Below, in pieces: positions 1 to 14,499 of a stretch of 64,000 nt of DNA (position 1 is its first letter; each line of letters opens with the position of its first letter). The notes beneath the pieces are model-generated. The model did not search any database, had not been told where the DNA came from, and worked only from the letters and a program-made list of their open reading frames with translations. The position numbers were made by a program, and so were the translations under genes. The stretch is taken from contig JAFCMP010000520.1 of NCBI GenBank assembly GCA_017506865.1, forward strand, positions 434,001-498,000, given 5' to 3'. The stretch comes from Tribonema minus. Taxonomy: Eukaryota > Sar > Xanthophyceae > Tribonematales > Tribonemataceae.

Positions 1-52
1 GCGCTCCGCCATCAGCGCGCGGCGCCGCCGCGCCAGCTGGCGCAGCCGCTTC
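1..52 (-). CDS. Unidentified coiled-coil gene, exon 18 (partial, cut by window edge)
   Basis: Acceptor GCGCGCAG at 54-53. It continues the phase from exon 17 as KRLRQLARRRRALMAER and is open to base 1. A near-identical acceptor-side echo lies exactly 160 bp away at 161-212. Confidence 0.7.
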
Positions 53-1729
53 CTGCGCGCGCATTTGCATGGTGTGAAATCAGCTCGCGTCCCAGATCGA
101 CTGGGTCGAAAATGTCCTGAAACATGGTTGAACTTCAAGGTCAGGTTCAAGGGCGTCCGCGCGCTCCGCCGTCAGCGCGCGGCGCCGCCGCGCCAGCTGG
201 CGCAGCCGCTTCCTGCGCACGCGCGCGCGTGTGGTGCAAAATTGGCAGATTGACTGTGAAGGTGAAGTGGCAAGACTGTTTCAGGCACAAATGAACTTCA
301 CATTCGGGTTCACGAGGTCCGCCAACAGCGCTCGTTGACGCCGCTGCGCCGGCTGGCGCAGCCGCTCGTGCGCGCAAACACGCGGTGCACAAACAGCGCT
401 TCACATAAGCACTCCACAAGACTTTGTCCTTCCTTCTGGCGCAGGAGAAAAGGCAGCTGACGCAGCCGCCTTGCGCATGCACACGCACAATGACCTCGTG
501 TTCCCGGACAGTACTGAGCAGCAATGAGGAACATTTGTCGGTGGAAGTCTTGCTGTTTTTTCGTACTCTGCAGTGGGCGCGCAGCGGTCACGCAAGCAGC
601 GCTCGGCATCGCCTGGCGCCCATGGCTGGGAGCACGCTGCCTCCCGCACGTAGCCGCACCGCGTCGCATGGCACGCGCACGCGTCAGGCGCTGTACTCTG
701 CACGCCTAGGATTAGGGCTAGGGCTTGGGCTTAGGGTTAGGATCAGCCCTAACCCAGACCATGCACTGCTGTGCTAGGCCCAGGGCCGTGTGCCCGTGCC
801 CGATGCCCGGAGCGCGCGAACAGCGCGCGCGAGCTAACATAATGAGAACGTGCATCAGTGCATCTGTCCGCACGGCGCATGGCCGTAACGTCAAGTTCCC
901 TTGTTGTCACCTGCTGTGCTGCCTGCGAGTGCGTCCCTGCCCCGCCCCTCGACCGGCAGCACACACAAACGGCGTCGTGCGCGTGCTGAAGCAGTTCTGA
1001 CAGCCATCAGATGAATGCGCGCAAGTGGCACCGCACCTGCAAAAGTACTTACAATTGGGGTTACAGTGGTGAGGGCTTGCGGCCAGGCTAGGTCAGGGAT
1101 GACCCGAAACCCTAGCCCTGCTCTCAACCCAGGGTACAGTATCATGTCGCTATACACTGGTGCTTTCCTGAAGCCCATGACGCGCGCAAACTGCTAACCC
1201 TACAGTAACCCTAACCCTCATCCTAACCCCAACCCTAACCCTAAGTGCAGCACGTCGCGCGCATTCCGCAACACCTGAAGCCCATGTTACGTGCAAACAG
1301 CTAACCCCACAACCTCAACCCTACGGCAGCACGGCACGCGCGCAGTCCGCAATACCTGAAGCCCATGACGCGCGCGAAGAGCGCGAGCGTGTCCTGGAAG
1401 TGCGTGCGGCGCCGCGCGTCGTACGCGCGGTACGTTAGCGGCGCGAGCCGCTGCGTGGCGTTGTGCCAGCCGAGCGCTGCCTCAGGGGTAAGCGTCTCCG
1501 GCCCCGGCTTGGCGGCGGCGGCACTGCTGCTGCCGGTGCCGGCGGTGGCAGTGGCGGCGGCGGCGGCGGCGGCGGCGACGTCCAGCAGCTCGTCCTTCTC
1601 CCAGAGGACACCCTGTGGAGGCAATGTCGCATGTACATGGGGGTGGCGAGAACGTGGTAGTGTATGCGGAGTGCTGTTTGCGGTGACTGCACCTTTCAGC
1701 CTGCCGACTCTGGGCAGTGTTGGCGTTGC

Positions 1730-1760
<31 letters not shown>

Positions 1761-4700
1761 GCTGATGACGGCGGTGGCAGCGGCTGTGGCCACTGGTAAG
1801 CCCTAAATAGACTGCCATCAATTGCGTGTAGTCCTACATCAAGCGTACATTGCGCACTGCGCAGCGCGCACCCAACATGTTTGCGACAGCAGGTGAGCCG
1901 AAATAAACCCCATTACCCCTCACCTCAATATTTGCCGCTAGCCATCCCTCGCCCCAAGCGTCAGCCTTGCAGAGCCAGGCATTGTTGTGCACCCCAATCA
2001 TATCCCGACCCTAACCCTGAGGTGCTCAGCTAGGCCCTAACCTAATGACCGCAACTAACACCACATCCCTAACACCTGGTTCCAGAGTTGACGTCACAAA
2101 CGCAGCCTTTCCGCCCCCATCAAAATTGGCTCTGAGGGTCAGGATGAGGGTTGAGTTCGGGGCTAGGGTTGAGGTTTGCGGCTCGCCTGATGCACGATGC
2201 CCTCCTCATCAAGGTCGACACTGACACTACAGGTCAGAGATAGAAGAGGGATAGGAACATTGCTAGGGTTAGGTTTTCCCTGTTAGGATTAGGTTTCACG
2301 CGTGGCGCCAGGCAGATGCTGACTTTCACAACCAGGGACAGGATCAGGGTCGAATACCAGCATCGGGGTTTGCGTCACTGTCCGCACAAGGCCCGCCTCC
2401 TTGAGGTCTAACGCAGTGTCTCAGCAGTGCGGTGGGGGGCGCAACGACTCGTCCCTTCTCTCAACACTCCACGCCCGCTTTCCTGGGTCAGGGTCAGGGC
2501 TGAAGTTCGAATGAGGTGGGAGGAGGCCTAGGGTTTGTGGCTCGCCTGGCGCACGACGCCCGCCTCCTTGAATTTTTGAATGCGATGCCGCAGCAGTACG
2601 TTGAGGGTTTGTCGCGATGCCTCGGCCCTTCTCTCCGCGCTTGACGCCCGCTTTCCGGGACTAGGGTTAGGGTCAGGGCTGGAGTTGGGTTTTGGTAGGT
2701 TTAGGGCCCGGGTTCGCAACTCACCTGGCGCACGACGCCCGCCTCCTTGAGGTTGACGCGGTGACGCAGGTCGAACTGGTACACCATGGACGCGTCATCG
2801 AGGTCGTAGAAGAGCGCGTCGGCGTCAGCGCCGCGCGCCATCGCAAAGCGCTCCTTCTCCAGCCGCAGCCGCTCTGCCTCCACCGCCGCCAGCGTCATCT
2901 GCGTCGTCGACGACACGATGGTGAAATTGTCGCGGTTGAGGCTGGTGTCATGGCGGCTGTGTGCGAGGTGCAGCTGTGACGGCAAAAAGGGCACTGCAAT
3001 GTGAAATTGAAGTGTCATCGCGTAGCGCTCCTCCTCCAGCCGCAGCCGCTCGCTGCGCCTCCACCGCCGCAGCGGCACGACAGCGTTATTATCTATCGCA
3101 CGATTAGACGAATGTGATGGTGGCTGTGTGCGAGGTGCAGATGTGATGGTGAAAGCAATACTGCAATGTGAAGCTGAAGTGCCATGGCGCAGCACTCCTT
3201 CTCCACTCCGCGTCCACCGCCGCCAGCATCGGCCGGCGACACAACGGCGATGTTGTCCCTCTTGAGATAAGTGTGATGATGGACTGTGCAAGGCTCCGCT
3301 GTGACAGTGAACACAATTACGACGTGACCTTGAAAGCTATGTGCAGCTCTGCCGGGGGGGGGGGGGCGCAATCAACACTTTGAACATGTGGTTTGTGCAG
3401 AGCTGAAGTTTCACCAATCACTCACCTGCCCCGGTGACCTGTCTGCGAGTGCGAATCGGCGGCGCCCCGTTGGATGCGCGGTGCACCGCCCGCAGCGTTC
3501 TTCAGGATGTACAGTCAATGTCATTAGGCAAGTTGGAACATGAGACGGTCCGAGGCTCGGTGCATACATACCGTAGAGGTAGGGCACAGTCCAGTACCAG
3601 GGGTTTCTCCAGCAAGTTCTGGCAAGTTCTGGAAGGTTCTGGTGCCAGTTCTTGAAGGTTCTGGTGCCGCCACGCAACGGCAGGTTCCCGCTGGCCCTTG
3701 CTCACGTGTCAGCGATAGCACCACTTGTTCTTCTCCCACCTCGAGGCGCCTTTCAACTTCAATCTTGTAGTAAGTCTGCACAGCTGAAAATGCGCGAAAC
3801 GCTCACCTGCCCCGGCGACCTGTCGGCAATTTCAACGCGGTGACGCACCCCGTTAGACGCGCGGTGCGCCGCGACAGCGCTCGCCAGCTCCAGCTCGCAC
3901 CTCATTTATTTTTCATGCGTATGGGCTTTTCACAAAGCCATGTGCAGCTCTGCGGGGCAGCTATTGACTTCAAACTTGTAATCAGTGCGCACAGTTGAAG
4001 TTGCACAAATCGCTCACCTGCCCCGGCGACCTGCTACAAGTCAGTGTGCACAGTTGAAGTTGCACGAATCGCTCACCTGCCCCGGCGACCCTGTCAGCAA
4101 GTTCAACGCGGTGACGCGCCCCGGACGCGCCGTGCGCCGTGACAGCGCTCATCACTGCGCACACTTAATGTCATTAACAAGGTTGAAATATGAGATGGTC
4201 CAATACCTAGTGCATACCCTAGGGGTGCGGCACGGCCTAAGCTGTGGCAACTTTTTGAAGGATCTGGTGCCCCCACGGAAGGTTTTCCATGGCCCTTGCT
4301 TACGTGTCAGCGATAGCACCACTGATTCCTCTCCCACCTCGAGGCGCCTTCAACTCGAACCTTGTCGTACGTGTGCACAGCTAAAGTTCAATAGATCGCT
4401 CACCTGCCCCGGCGACCTGTCGGCAAGTTCAACGCGGTGACGCGCCCCGTTGGACGCGCGGTGCGCCGCGACAGCGCTCGCCAGCGCGGGGTCGTCGCCT
4501 GTGCCTACCCCCGCGCGCTGCAGGGGGTTGTCCGAGAGTCCCGTCAGCTCGGCGCCACACGACGTGCACCGCTGCCCCTTGCTGCAGATTAAATTGGGGG
4601 AAAGCGGAGTGCGAAGCGCAGCGGAATGTTGAAGTTTGCGCAGAGAGAGGCGTGTGCTGCAGGAGGTCGTCCGAGAGCCCTGTCAGCTCGGCGCCGCAGG

Positions 4701-7188
4701 ACACGCAGCGCTGCCCCTTTCTGCAAATCAGAGTGCAAAGTGCAGTGTGCGCGAACTGCAGTCAGACGTTGAAGTTTGTTTTTTGGTGCCTACCCCCGCA
4801 CGCTGCAGGGGGTCGTCGGAGAGTCCCGTCAGCTCGGCGCCACACGACGTGCAGCGCTGCCCCTTTCTGCGAATCAGAGTGCAAATTGCAGTGAGATGTA
4901 GAGGTTGGCGGAGAAGAGGGTTAGGGTAAGGGTCAGCGTTCAGGGTTAGGGTTAGGTAAAGGTCAGGGCTAGGGTCAGTGCTGCAGGGGGTCGTCCAAGA
5001 GTCCCGTGAGCTCGGCGCCGCACGACGTGCAGCGCTGCCCCTTCCTGTAAATCGGGGAACAGCACAGTGTGAAATGTTGAATATTGTGGGATAGGCAGAT
5101 TGGGGTTCAGGAGAGTGTAAAACGTAGTGAGATGTTGAAGTCTGCGGGATAGATGGGTTAGGGTTCAGAGTGAGGGTAAGGGCTAGGGTTAGGGCTAGGG
5201 TTAGCGCTGCAGGGGGTCGTCCGAGAGTCCCGACAGCTCGGCGCCGCACGACACGCAGCGCTGCCCCTTTCTGCGAGGCAGAGTGCGATGTGCGGTGATA
5301 TGTACATGGAAGTTGGCGCGGAGAAGAGGGTTAGAATTTAGGGTTAGGGTTCGGTTTAGGGTTAGTGCTAGGGGTAGCGCTGCAGGGGGTCATCGGAGAG
5401 TCCCGTCAGCTCGGCGCCACACGACGTGCACCGCTGCCCCTTTCTGCAAACCGCGGGACAGCAGAGAGTGCGAAGCGCAGCGGAATGTTGAAGTTTGCGC
5501 GGAGAAGAGGGGTTAGGGTATAGCGATAGGGTTAGAGCTAGGTTTATAGTCAGCGTTAGGGTCAGCGGGATGGACAGGCTGCTGTCTCAAAGTCCCGTCG
5601 GGTCGATGCCGTGCGATACGCATCGCTCGCCGCCCTGAGAGTTCTAGCACAATCCCTTATGAAAGCGGAGGGAGGCCCAAGCCCGCATGCCTGCCCCAAA
5701 CCCTAGCTCTAAACCTTTCAAAGGCGCGGGGCAGGCCAAACCCTGCGTCCTCACTCGTCACACCCCCCTTGCGTGACGTCACGAGACGTGCAGTGGACAA
5801 GCAGCGTCTGACCGTCGCAACTGCCCCGCCGGTGCCACAGACACTTCAACTTCAACTCACCCCGATGTGCCTCCCCACGCGGCGGCGCGCGCGTGCACGC
5901 AGCGCAACTTCAGCTCACCCTGACGTGCCAACTTCGACTCACCCCGACATGCCTCCCCACGCGGCGGCGCGCGCGTGCACGCAGCGCGCCGGCGCCGCCA
6001 CCGCGAGCTCAAAGCCGGCGATGCGCAGCGCGGCGCGGCGCGCAGCGGTGCCCATGCGCCCCTCGCGCGCCGCCGCCGCTGCCGCCGCCGCCGCCGCCTC
6101 CGCCGCCGCTGCCTCTGCCGCCACGGCAGCAGCGCCGGCGGCAGCGGCGGCGTCCTCCTGGTCGCGGCGCTTGGCGAGCGCGGTGCGCCTCTTTGCGTAC
6201 TCCTTGGCGATCTGTGCGTTGAGTGCGTTCCGTGACCTTGGGTTGCGGCTGAGTGCAATGTGAAGTCGGAGCGTACTCGTTGTGTACGCGCACGGCCCCA
6301 GAATTTTATGTACAAGTGCGCGTACCTTGCGATCTGCGTCGCAGAGCGCATTCCGTGACCCTTATTGGGGCGGAGCGCTGAGATGTGAAGTTGGAGCGTC
6401 GCTGCCTTATATCACGGATGAATTGAGACGCATGAAAGAAGAGCACCACACATGCAACACGTGGACGGAAGGGTGCAGTGACGAGGGTACCGGTGCCCTG
6501 AGGCCTGGTGCTGTGGGAACGTAGAGCTAGGGTTAGGGTTTGACGCAGCAGCACAGCTCAGCGGCACGGCTCGGCCCGTGGCGTTGCACTGCCACCGAGC
6601 GCATAAATTCAAGAGTGGTTGCAGTACAGACTCGAGCAGAGAGCATGAGCCACGCTGGTCAGCCTACCCTAACCCTAACTCAAATCCTAACTCTAAACCT
6701 GACCCTACCCCTAACCCCAACCCTAATTCTGGGGCCGGAATCAGGGTGCAGGTCAGGGCGAGGGTTTTTCAGCTGGGGGGGTGGGTTACCGACAGTTGAC
6801 CCAACATTGGTGAGCAGCCCTCTACCCCTATCCCCAACCGTAATCCTGATGCCTGCTGTTGACGCGCCTCCGCAAGCATGCCTGACCCTGACTCTAACCC
6901 TAACCCTAACCCTGATCCTAACCCTGGCGCCCCCATCCGCAATCATCCTCCCAGCCCTCAGTGAGACTGTCACGGGGTCTGGCCCTCGCAGCGCGCTCCG
7001 CACCTGCAGCACCGCTCAGCGCGCGTACGCCTCGGCGCACAGCTTGCGGCCCCAAAGTTCACGAACGAGTACTTGTACTTGAGTAAGAGAGCTTGTACGA
7101 GTACCAGCAACAAGTAAATGACTTGTTATGTATCACCGCAACTGTGAGCATCTCGCACCTGCAGCACCGCTCGGCGCGCGCACGCCTC

Positions 7189-7220
<32 letters not shown>

Positions 7221-10200
7221 GGCCGCGGCGCGCCTGATCTCAGCGCCTGACATCAAGAATAACTAAAATGCTGCTTCTGATAACTGAAATACTCACCCCT
7301 TAAGAGTATATTGGGGGCCGCGCAGCGCGTCTCACACCTGCAGCACTGCTCGACGCGCGCACGCCTCGGCGTACAGCGCGCGCCCCCCGTCGGTGACCGT
7401 CACGCCTGACCTCAATGAGAACAACTAAAATGCTGCTTCTGACAACTGAAATACTTTGTTGCGTAAGAGGAGCTTCTTTACTGTTTCAATTAATCGAGTG
7501 CACCGTCACCGGGGCGGCGCAGCGCGTCCCGCACCTGCAGCACCGCGCGGCGCGCGCACGCCTCGGCGTACAGCGCGCGACCCCATAATTCACGTACGAG
7601 TACTTGTACCGTACAGGTACTACTTGAGCAAGTGAGTTTTTTCAGAAGTGAGCAAGAACTTGCCAAGACAGGTCACTCACTTGTTGCCAACAAGTGAATG
7701 ACTTGTTGCCAACAACAAGTGAATGACCTGTTGCTAACAAGTGAATGACATGACTTGTCTTTGGCGCATCGCAACTTTGCGCGTCTCGCACCTGCAGCAC
7801 CGCTCGGCGCGCACACGCCTCGGCATACAGCTTGCGGCCCCAAAATTCACGCACGCGTACTTGTTTTGTACAGGTACTTGAGTGGGAGAGCTTTCACAAG
7901 TGCGAGCAACCAATACTCGCAACTGTGCGCGTCTCGCACCTGCAGCACCGCTCGGCGCGAGCACGCCTCGGCGTACAGCGCGCGCCCCCCGTCGGTGACC
8001 GTCACGCCCCCCGCCGCCGCCGCGTCGACAAAGCGCCGAACTTCAATTTCCGCCAGCTCGTCGCCGTCCGCGAGCGCCTCGGACGCGCGCGTGCGCGCCG
8101 CCGCCGCCGCCTTGATCTGGCGCCGCCGCTTGAGCATCGTGATGATCTGCGTGGGGGGAGGGGGGAAGGGGGGGGGGGGGGGGGGGGAGCGGATGGAGCT
8201 CAGAGCCTGCGACGCTATCGTCACCAGCAGCAAGGCCTGCTGGTGTTTCTACCTGCTCAGACCAAGGGTCTGTGCTGCTGGCAACACCATCTGCTGACGT
8301 GCACGGAGGCTGAAGGATGCAGCGCGCACTCGGTGATTATATTGCACAGCCCACTGTCGCCGACGCCCGTTGGAGTTGTGCATGCCACGCTTTCTTGATC
8401 GCATGCCCAAACTGTGCTGGCTGTGCGAGGGTCCTGCCAGCGCTCAGAGCGTCTGCAAGAGGAGCCGTGGCAACCGCAGGTTTCAAATGCGCAAGGACTT
8501 CAACAAAAATTTTGACATGAATGTTTTCAGTCACCCCTCGAATGTGCACCTTGCAGTGTGCCGAAGATCCTCGCCTAGTGCTCGTGCAGCCATCCATGCT
8601 GCTATTGACCGTGTTGTCCCCGCTGTCCCCGCTGTCCCCCTGGTTCGACGTGCACAGTCGTGCTCCTGCCGTTGCGGAGTGTGCGGATCATACTCTGCGG
8701 CAATGGCCGCCGCCCGCTGCGGGCCGTCCGCCTGCTGCCGGGGTAACTCTGATGCTGACAGTACCCCTCGGTGTGCCCCAACCGCATGGAGCGCTGAAGC
8801 AGCAGCACCAGCTTGATCTTGCATTTGAACTATCTCTCTGCGAGTGTCACCTCCGCTGCCGCCCCATCACGAAGCGTTACTTTTGATGTCGAGATCACTT
8901 TCCAGATTGGCGTCTTCCAACCTCAAGCACTACTGCTACTGCAGCAGCGACACACAGCGGACTCTCACCCTGTCCTCCGCGCACCGCCGCAGACGCACGG
9001 CCGCAACGGCGGCACAACCGCCTCCCGCCGCGCCGCCACCCGCAGCAGCACCGTTCCCGGCACGTTCCTCGCCCTGCGCATGCGCTGCCGCTGCTGCCGC
9101 CGCCGCCGTCCGCGGCGCCGTGCTCGCGAGCGTCCATCGGATCTCATCGAGGTTCACTTCCATGGGCGCCACGGCGGCGGCTGCGGCGGCGCCGCCGCTG
9201 CTGCTGCCGGTGGCGGCGGCGGCGGTGCCGGCGGCGGCGGCGGCAGTGCCGGCGGCGGCGGCGGTGGTGCCGGCAGCGGCGGCGGCGGCGGCAGTGGCGG
9301 CGACGGAGCGCAGCGTGTGGCGCACGACGGGGCGCGTGCCGTTGTCTGCCCAGTCTACGGCGACGGCGTCTACGGCCATGAGGAGGAAGGTCTTGGACGC
9401 GGCGTCGTAGATCTCAACGCGGCGCCCGACGAGCGCCTGCGGCGGCGGCGGCGGCAGCAGCGCTCAGCATAAGTTTTTTGCAGCAGCACGCGGTGACGGA
9501 TGGGTTTTCTGCAGCTCGTGGAGTCCGCATTTGTGGGGGCTGTGGGGTTTCGTCGTGTTGCGCGGTAGGTGTTTCGACCTGTATTCAAATACGTACATAC
9601 ATAGAAGTACATACATATGCGGCACCATCTCGACGCGGCGCCCGACGAGTGCCTGCGGCGGCGGCAATGGCAGCAGCGCGCGGCGTGAGGTTGCAGCAGC
9701 GCTCGGCATGAGTTCGACTGCCACCACTTCCCAGGTATGTACAAGGCCTAAACATAATTCTACAACAAAAGCAAAATATACTTCTACACCAAATCCCTCA
9801 GCGGGGCATATACAGAGCCTAGACAAAAGTATACAAAAAACGTCAAATATACACACTCCGAATCCCTTCGTGTGGGGCGCGCAGCGTGCGCGGGCAGTGC
9901 ATTGTCTGCGTGCTGCAGAAGCCTCGTCTGAGGGCGCGTCGCATGTGCAGGCGGTGCTGCGAAGCATCCCCTGAAATGCATCAGTGATCAGCGCTATGAG
10001 CGTCGCCGACGCCGTCATGGAGGGCGGCGAGCGCCTGCGGCGGCAGCGCTCGGCGTGAGGTTGCGGCAGCACGGGGTAACGGGGACGGTCTTTCTGCAGC
10101 TCGCGGAGGCCGCGTCTGAGGGGGTTGTGGGGTTGCGTCATGTTGCTCGGTAGGTACTCCGATATGCTCGTGGCCAGCAGCGGCGACCACGGTCATTGGT

Positions 10201-13200
10201 GGGAGGCATTCAATTTGACGGCTAACCACGCCTTGTCACCTAGAGCTCCACGATCTTTTAATTTGTTTCCATGTACGTATGTACAAGGGCGTATCTGCGC
10301 AGCAGCGATCCGCGGCGCCGCCTGCGTGCGCTCCCGTCGCACCTGCTGCTGCTGTGCCGCGATGCAGTCTGCGTGCGTAATCACCCTTAAACTGCGCCTA
10401 TCAGCTATCGCCTCCACTGCAGCAGCGCCTAACACTCGTTGGCTGCTTGTCAGCACGAGGTGTAATTTGGCACACTGCCGGCTTCCCCCGGGAGCTCGCA
10501 AAAGTACCCATTATACGCCTGGTCCCCACTGTAGCTCATTGCCTGGTTGTTGAAAAAAGAAGAAAAAAATGGAACATACACTGTCAAAAACAGTTGGTCC
10601 CCGTGTACACGGGCGCACCTGCGCAGCAGCGATCCGCGGCGCCACCTGCGCGCGCTTCCGCCGCACATACGCCAGCTCGCTGCGGTGGCAGCGCGCCTCG
10701 CGCGCGCGCGCGGCATCGGAGGCCTTGCCGCCCTTGCCCCCGCGCAGGCTCGCGTGCGCGTGTGCCTTTGTCTTGCTGAGCAGTGAGGCGATCTCGGCCC
10801 TGCCATGCACAGGGCAGTGAGGAGTTAGCTTCTCTCCGCCTGAGAACACCGACGGCAGTCGGCGTGATCGTGCAAAGTGACGCTGCGCAGGCTCGCGTGC
10901 GCGCACGCGCGCCTGGGTCTTGCTGAGCAGCGCTGCAATCTCAGCCCTGCGGCGCACCGGCAGACGCGACGCGATGGAGCAATGAGAAGTGAGCTTCTCC
11001 CGCCTCCAAACGCCGATGGCAGTCTGCGTCATCGTGCAACGTGACGCTGTGCCCGCTAGCGTGCGTGTGCGCACAGGTCTTGCTGAGCAGCTGCGTCATC
11101 ATGCAAGAAGGCAGTGAGTAGTGAGCCGTGAACCCGTGCACCCAGAAAGACTGACAGCAGCAGTCTGCGTCGCCGTGCAGTGATGCTGTGCAGGCTCGCG
11201 TGCACGCACGCCCTGGTCTTGCTGAGCATCGCTGCAGTCTTAGTCCTGTGCGGCGCAACGGCGCACAGCACGCGTGGCGGTGAGCGACCGACTGCAGACA
11301 ATACGCTTCAACGCGACGCTATTTGTTTCCCGCACAGCAACAGCGGTAGCCCTTTGAGGCAGGAGCACTGACACAGCGCTGAGTGATGCCCCTCCCCAAC
11401 CCCCAACCCCCCCCCCCCCAACCCCCCCCCCTACCGCATGTCTCCCCCCCCCCAGGACATCTTTAATGTGCGCCGTCACAGCGCAGTGCCACCTGGCCAG
11501 CTCTGTGCGGTGCACATGCGTTTAGCGCCACAGCAATGTGACAAACAGGCGGACTCAAGCCGCCCTCTCGAGTGCTTTGTTTTCACTTCGACAGGGAACG
11601 ACAGGCAGAGTGGCACACAATGCTCGGTGCCACGCAAGGAGTGCTGCACCCAGTGCGTCTCCCAGGCTCGTCGCAAAAACTTCACAACCTATATGGGCCT
11701 GTGACCCATGCGATTGGCTGAGACATGCCGCGCATGCGCCGGCGGGCCGCCGCACGCGCTTGACCAGCTCTGCATGCGCTGCGTCGTCTCACCGCTAGGC
11801 GAGCACTGGGCGGCCCATTCCAAACAGATACGCTACTTACACCAACCCTAACCCTAACCCTAACCTTAAAAAAGCATGCCGATGTAACCCTAACTCTAAC
11901 CCTACACAGCGCGCACCTGGTCAGCTCCATGAGGTACGCGCATGGGAGGCTGCTGCGGCGTCGCGCAGAGAGACGGGCAGCCCTCACGACAGCGCGCGCG
12001 GACACATGCCACACACATACCGGCACACTCACGCGCGCATGCGACTACTAGAGACAACGCCGTGCACGCGCCGCCGCCGCGGCCACCTGGCCAGCCCTAT
12101 GTAGTACGCACCTGGCCAGCTCTATGTAGTGCGCGCGTGGGTAGCGCTGCGGCGTCTCGTGCAGGCGCGCGCAGGCACACGCTACACACACACGCGCGCG
12201 CGCACACGACTCCCCAAGACGACCCTTACTTGAACCTGGCCAGCTCTATGTACTGATACGCACCTGGCCAGCTCTATGTAGTGCGCGCGCGGATAGCGCT
12301 GCGGCGTCTCGTGCAGGCACGCGCAGGCGAAAGCCACACACACACGTACGCGCGCACACGACTACCCGAGACAACCAATATTGCGCACGCACCGCCGCCG
12401 CGGCACGCGCTGCGACCTCACCTAGCCAGCCTCATGAAGTGCGCACCTGGCCAGCTCTATGTAGTGCTCGCGCGGGTAGCGCTGCGGCGTCTCGTGCAGG
12501 CACGCGCTGTCCCACGTGTCCGTCGTCGCCGCCATCGCGGCGTCCACATCCTCCAGGAGGCGAATGGCGCGCGCGTCGGGCGCCGCAGCCTCCAGCCGCA
12601 GCATCCGCACGTAGCTGCTCAGGCAGTGGCCATCGACCTGGGGGAGGAGCGAGAATTCCACGGCATCAGCTCTGCTGTGAGGATTGCGTTGAAAGTGTGG
12701 CTGCGGCGGCTCTCCAACTACATGCGTGATAGCCGCTGCCTCCAGGTGCAGCAGCCGTGCGTAGCTGCTCAGGCAGTGGCCGTCGACCTGAAGGGGGAAG
12801 CGCAGGGGGCAGTAGCAGCAGCTGTGAGGGCGAGAGGGATAGGGGGAGCGGTGACAACGAGGAGGGGAGCGGGTGGGGGTAACAGTAACCCTAACCCTAG
12901 CCCTAGCACCGCGCGCGCGTCAGGCGCCGCCGCCTCCAGGCGTAGCAGCCGTACGTAGCTCAGGCAGTGGCCATCAACCTGGGGAAGGGGCGAGAGTTGC
13001 ACGGCATCAGCTGCCGCTGTGAGGGTCGCCCTAGAATATTGCTGAAGTTTGGCAACGTGATTCTCCCACTACACGCGTGTCAGGTGCTGCCGCCTCCGCG
13101 GCGCAGCAACCGCATGTAGCTGCTCAGGCAGTGGCCATCGACCTGAAGGGGGCGCGCGCAGGGGAGCTGCTGCAATGAGGGTGGGAGGGGGGAGGGAGTA

Positions 13201-14451
13201 ACACAAACTCAACCCCTAGCCCTAACCCTAGCACCACGCGCGCATTGGGCGCCGTCGCCTCCACCCGCAGCAGCCGTACATAGCTGTTCAGGCAGTGGCC
13301 ATCGACCTACCAGGGCGGGGGGGGAGAGGCTGGTGCGTGCGTGCGCATGATTAGCTGCGTCTGTGAGGGTCGCGCGCTGAACTACTGTTGAAGTTTGGCA
13401 GCGGCGACTCTCTACTGAGCGCGCGTCGGGGGCCGTTGCACGTGGCTGCTGCGCCACTGTGCCGCTGCCGCAGCATCTGCACGTTGCTGCTCGGGCAGTG
13501 GCCGTCGACCTGGACTGGATTACCTGCTGCGAAGAGGGTGTGGGGGGGGGGGTTGGAGGGAGTGACAACCCCTAACCCTAACCCTAGTGCTGGTGATCGC
13601 ACACCTCAAATCAGCCCGGATGTCAACTCCTGGCGGCGTGCGGCAACCATGCAGTGCCCCTCGCATACCGGTGGCGAGCTCACGTCATTCACGCCACAAA
13701 CTCCAACAGAGGCGCACCCCCACCAGCGGCGGCAGCGCGTGCGTCTCGTACTGTTTGTGATTCGCACCACACAACCTCAACAGCGCGCACCTCGACCGGC
13801 GGCGGCAGCGCGTGCGTCGCATACTGTTCGTGATTCGCACCACACAAATTGCAACAGCGCGCACCTCGACCGGCGGCAGCAGCCTGCCTCACAGAGCGTT
13901 CGCGTGCTCGTGCCAGTCCGACCACAAACTTCAACAGCGACGGACCTCCACCAGCGGCGCCTCACGTACTGTCAGCGTGCTCACACCAGTCTGACCACAA
14001 ACCTCAACAGCGCGAATCTCCACCAGAACGCTGCCTCACATACTGTCTGCGCGCTCACACCAATCACACCACAAACTTCAACAGCGACGCACCTCCACCA
14101 GCGGCGCCTCACGTACTGTCTGCGTGCTCACACCAGTCCCAACCACCACAAACTTCAACAGTACAAAACTTCGACGGCGACGCACCTCCACCAGCGGCGG
14201 CAGCGCATGCGTCTCGTAGCGCCCCGCCTCGACCACGAGGTGCGCGCGCGCGTCCTGCGTCGCGCTCGAGAACTCAAATCGGTAGCACAGCGCGTCGCCG
14301 CGCCACGTGTGCACAATCTCGCGCCCGCCCACGCCGTCGGCGGCGGCGGCGGCAACGTCCGCGCCGCTCACCGGCGGCAGCGCCGCTGCCGCCGCGCTGC
14401 CGCCGAGCCGCACCCCGACAAAGTCGGTCGCGTCGAGGGGCTGCGCGCCGC

Positions 14452-14499
<48 letters not shown>

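Noticed and set aside
6660-6930. Chromosome end
   Set aside because: The TTAGGG-like runs are short, degenerate, in both orientations and inside introns.
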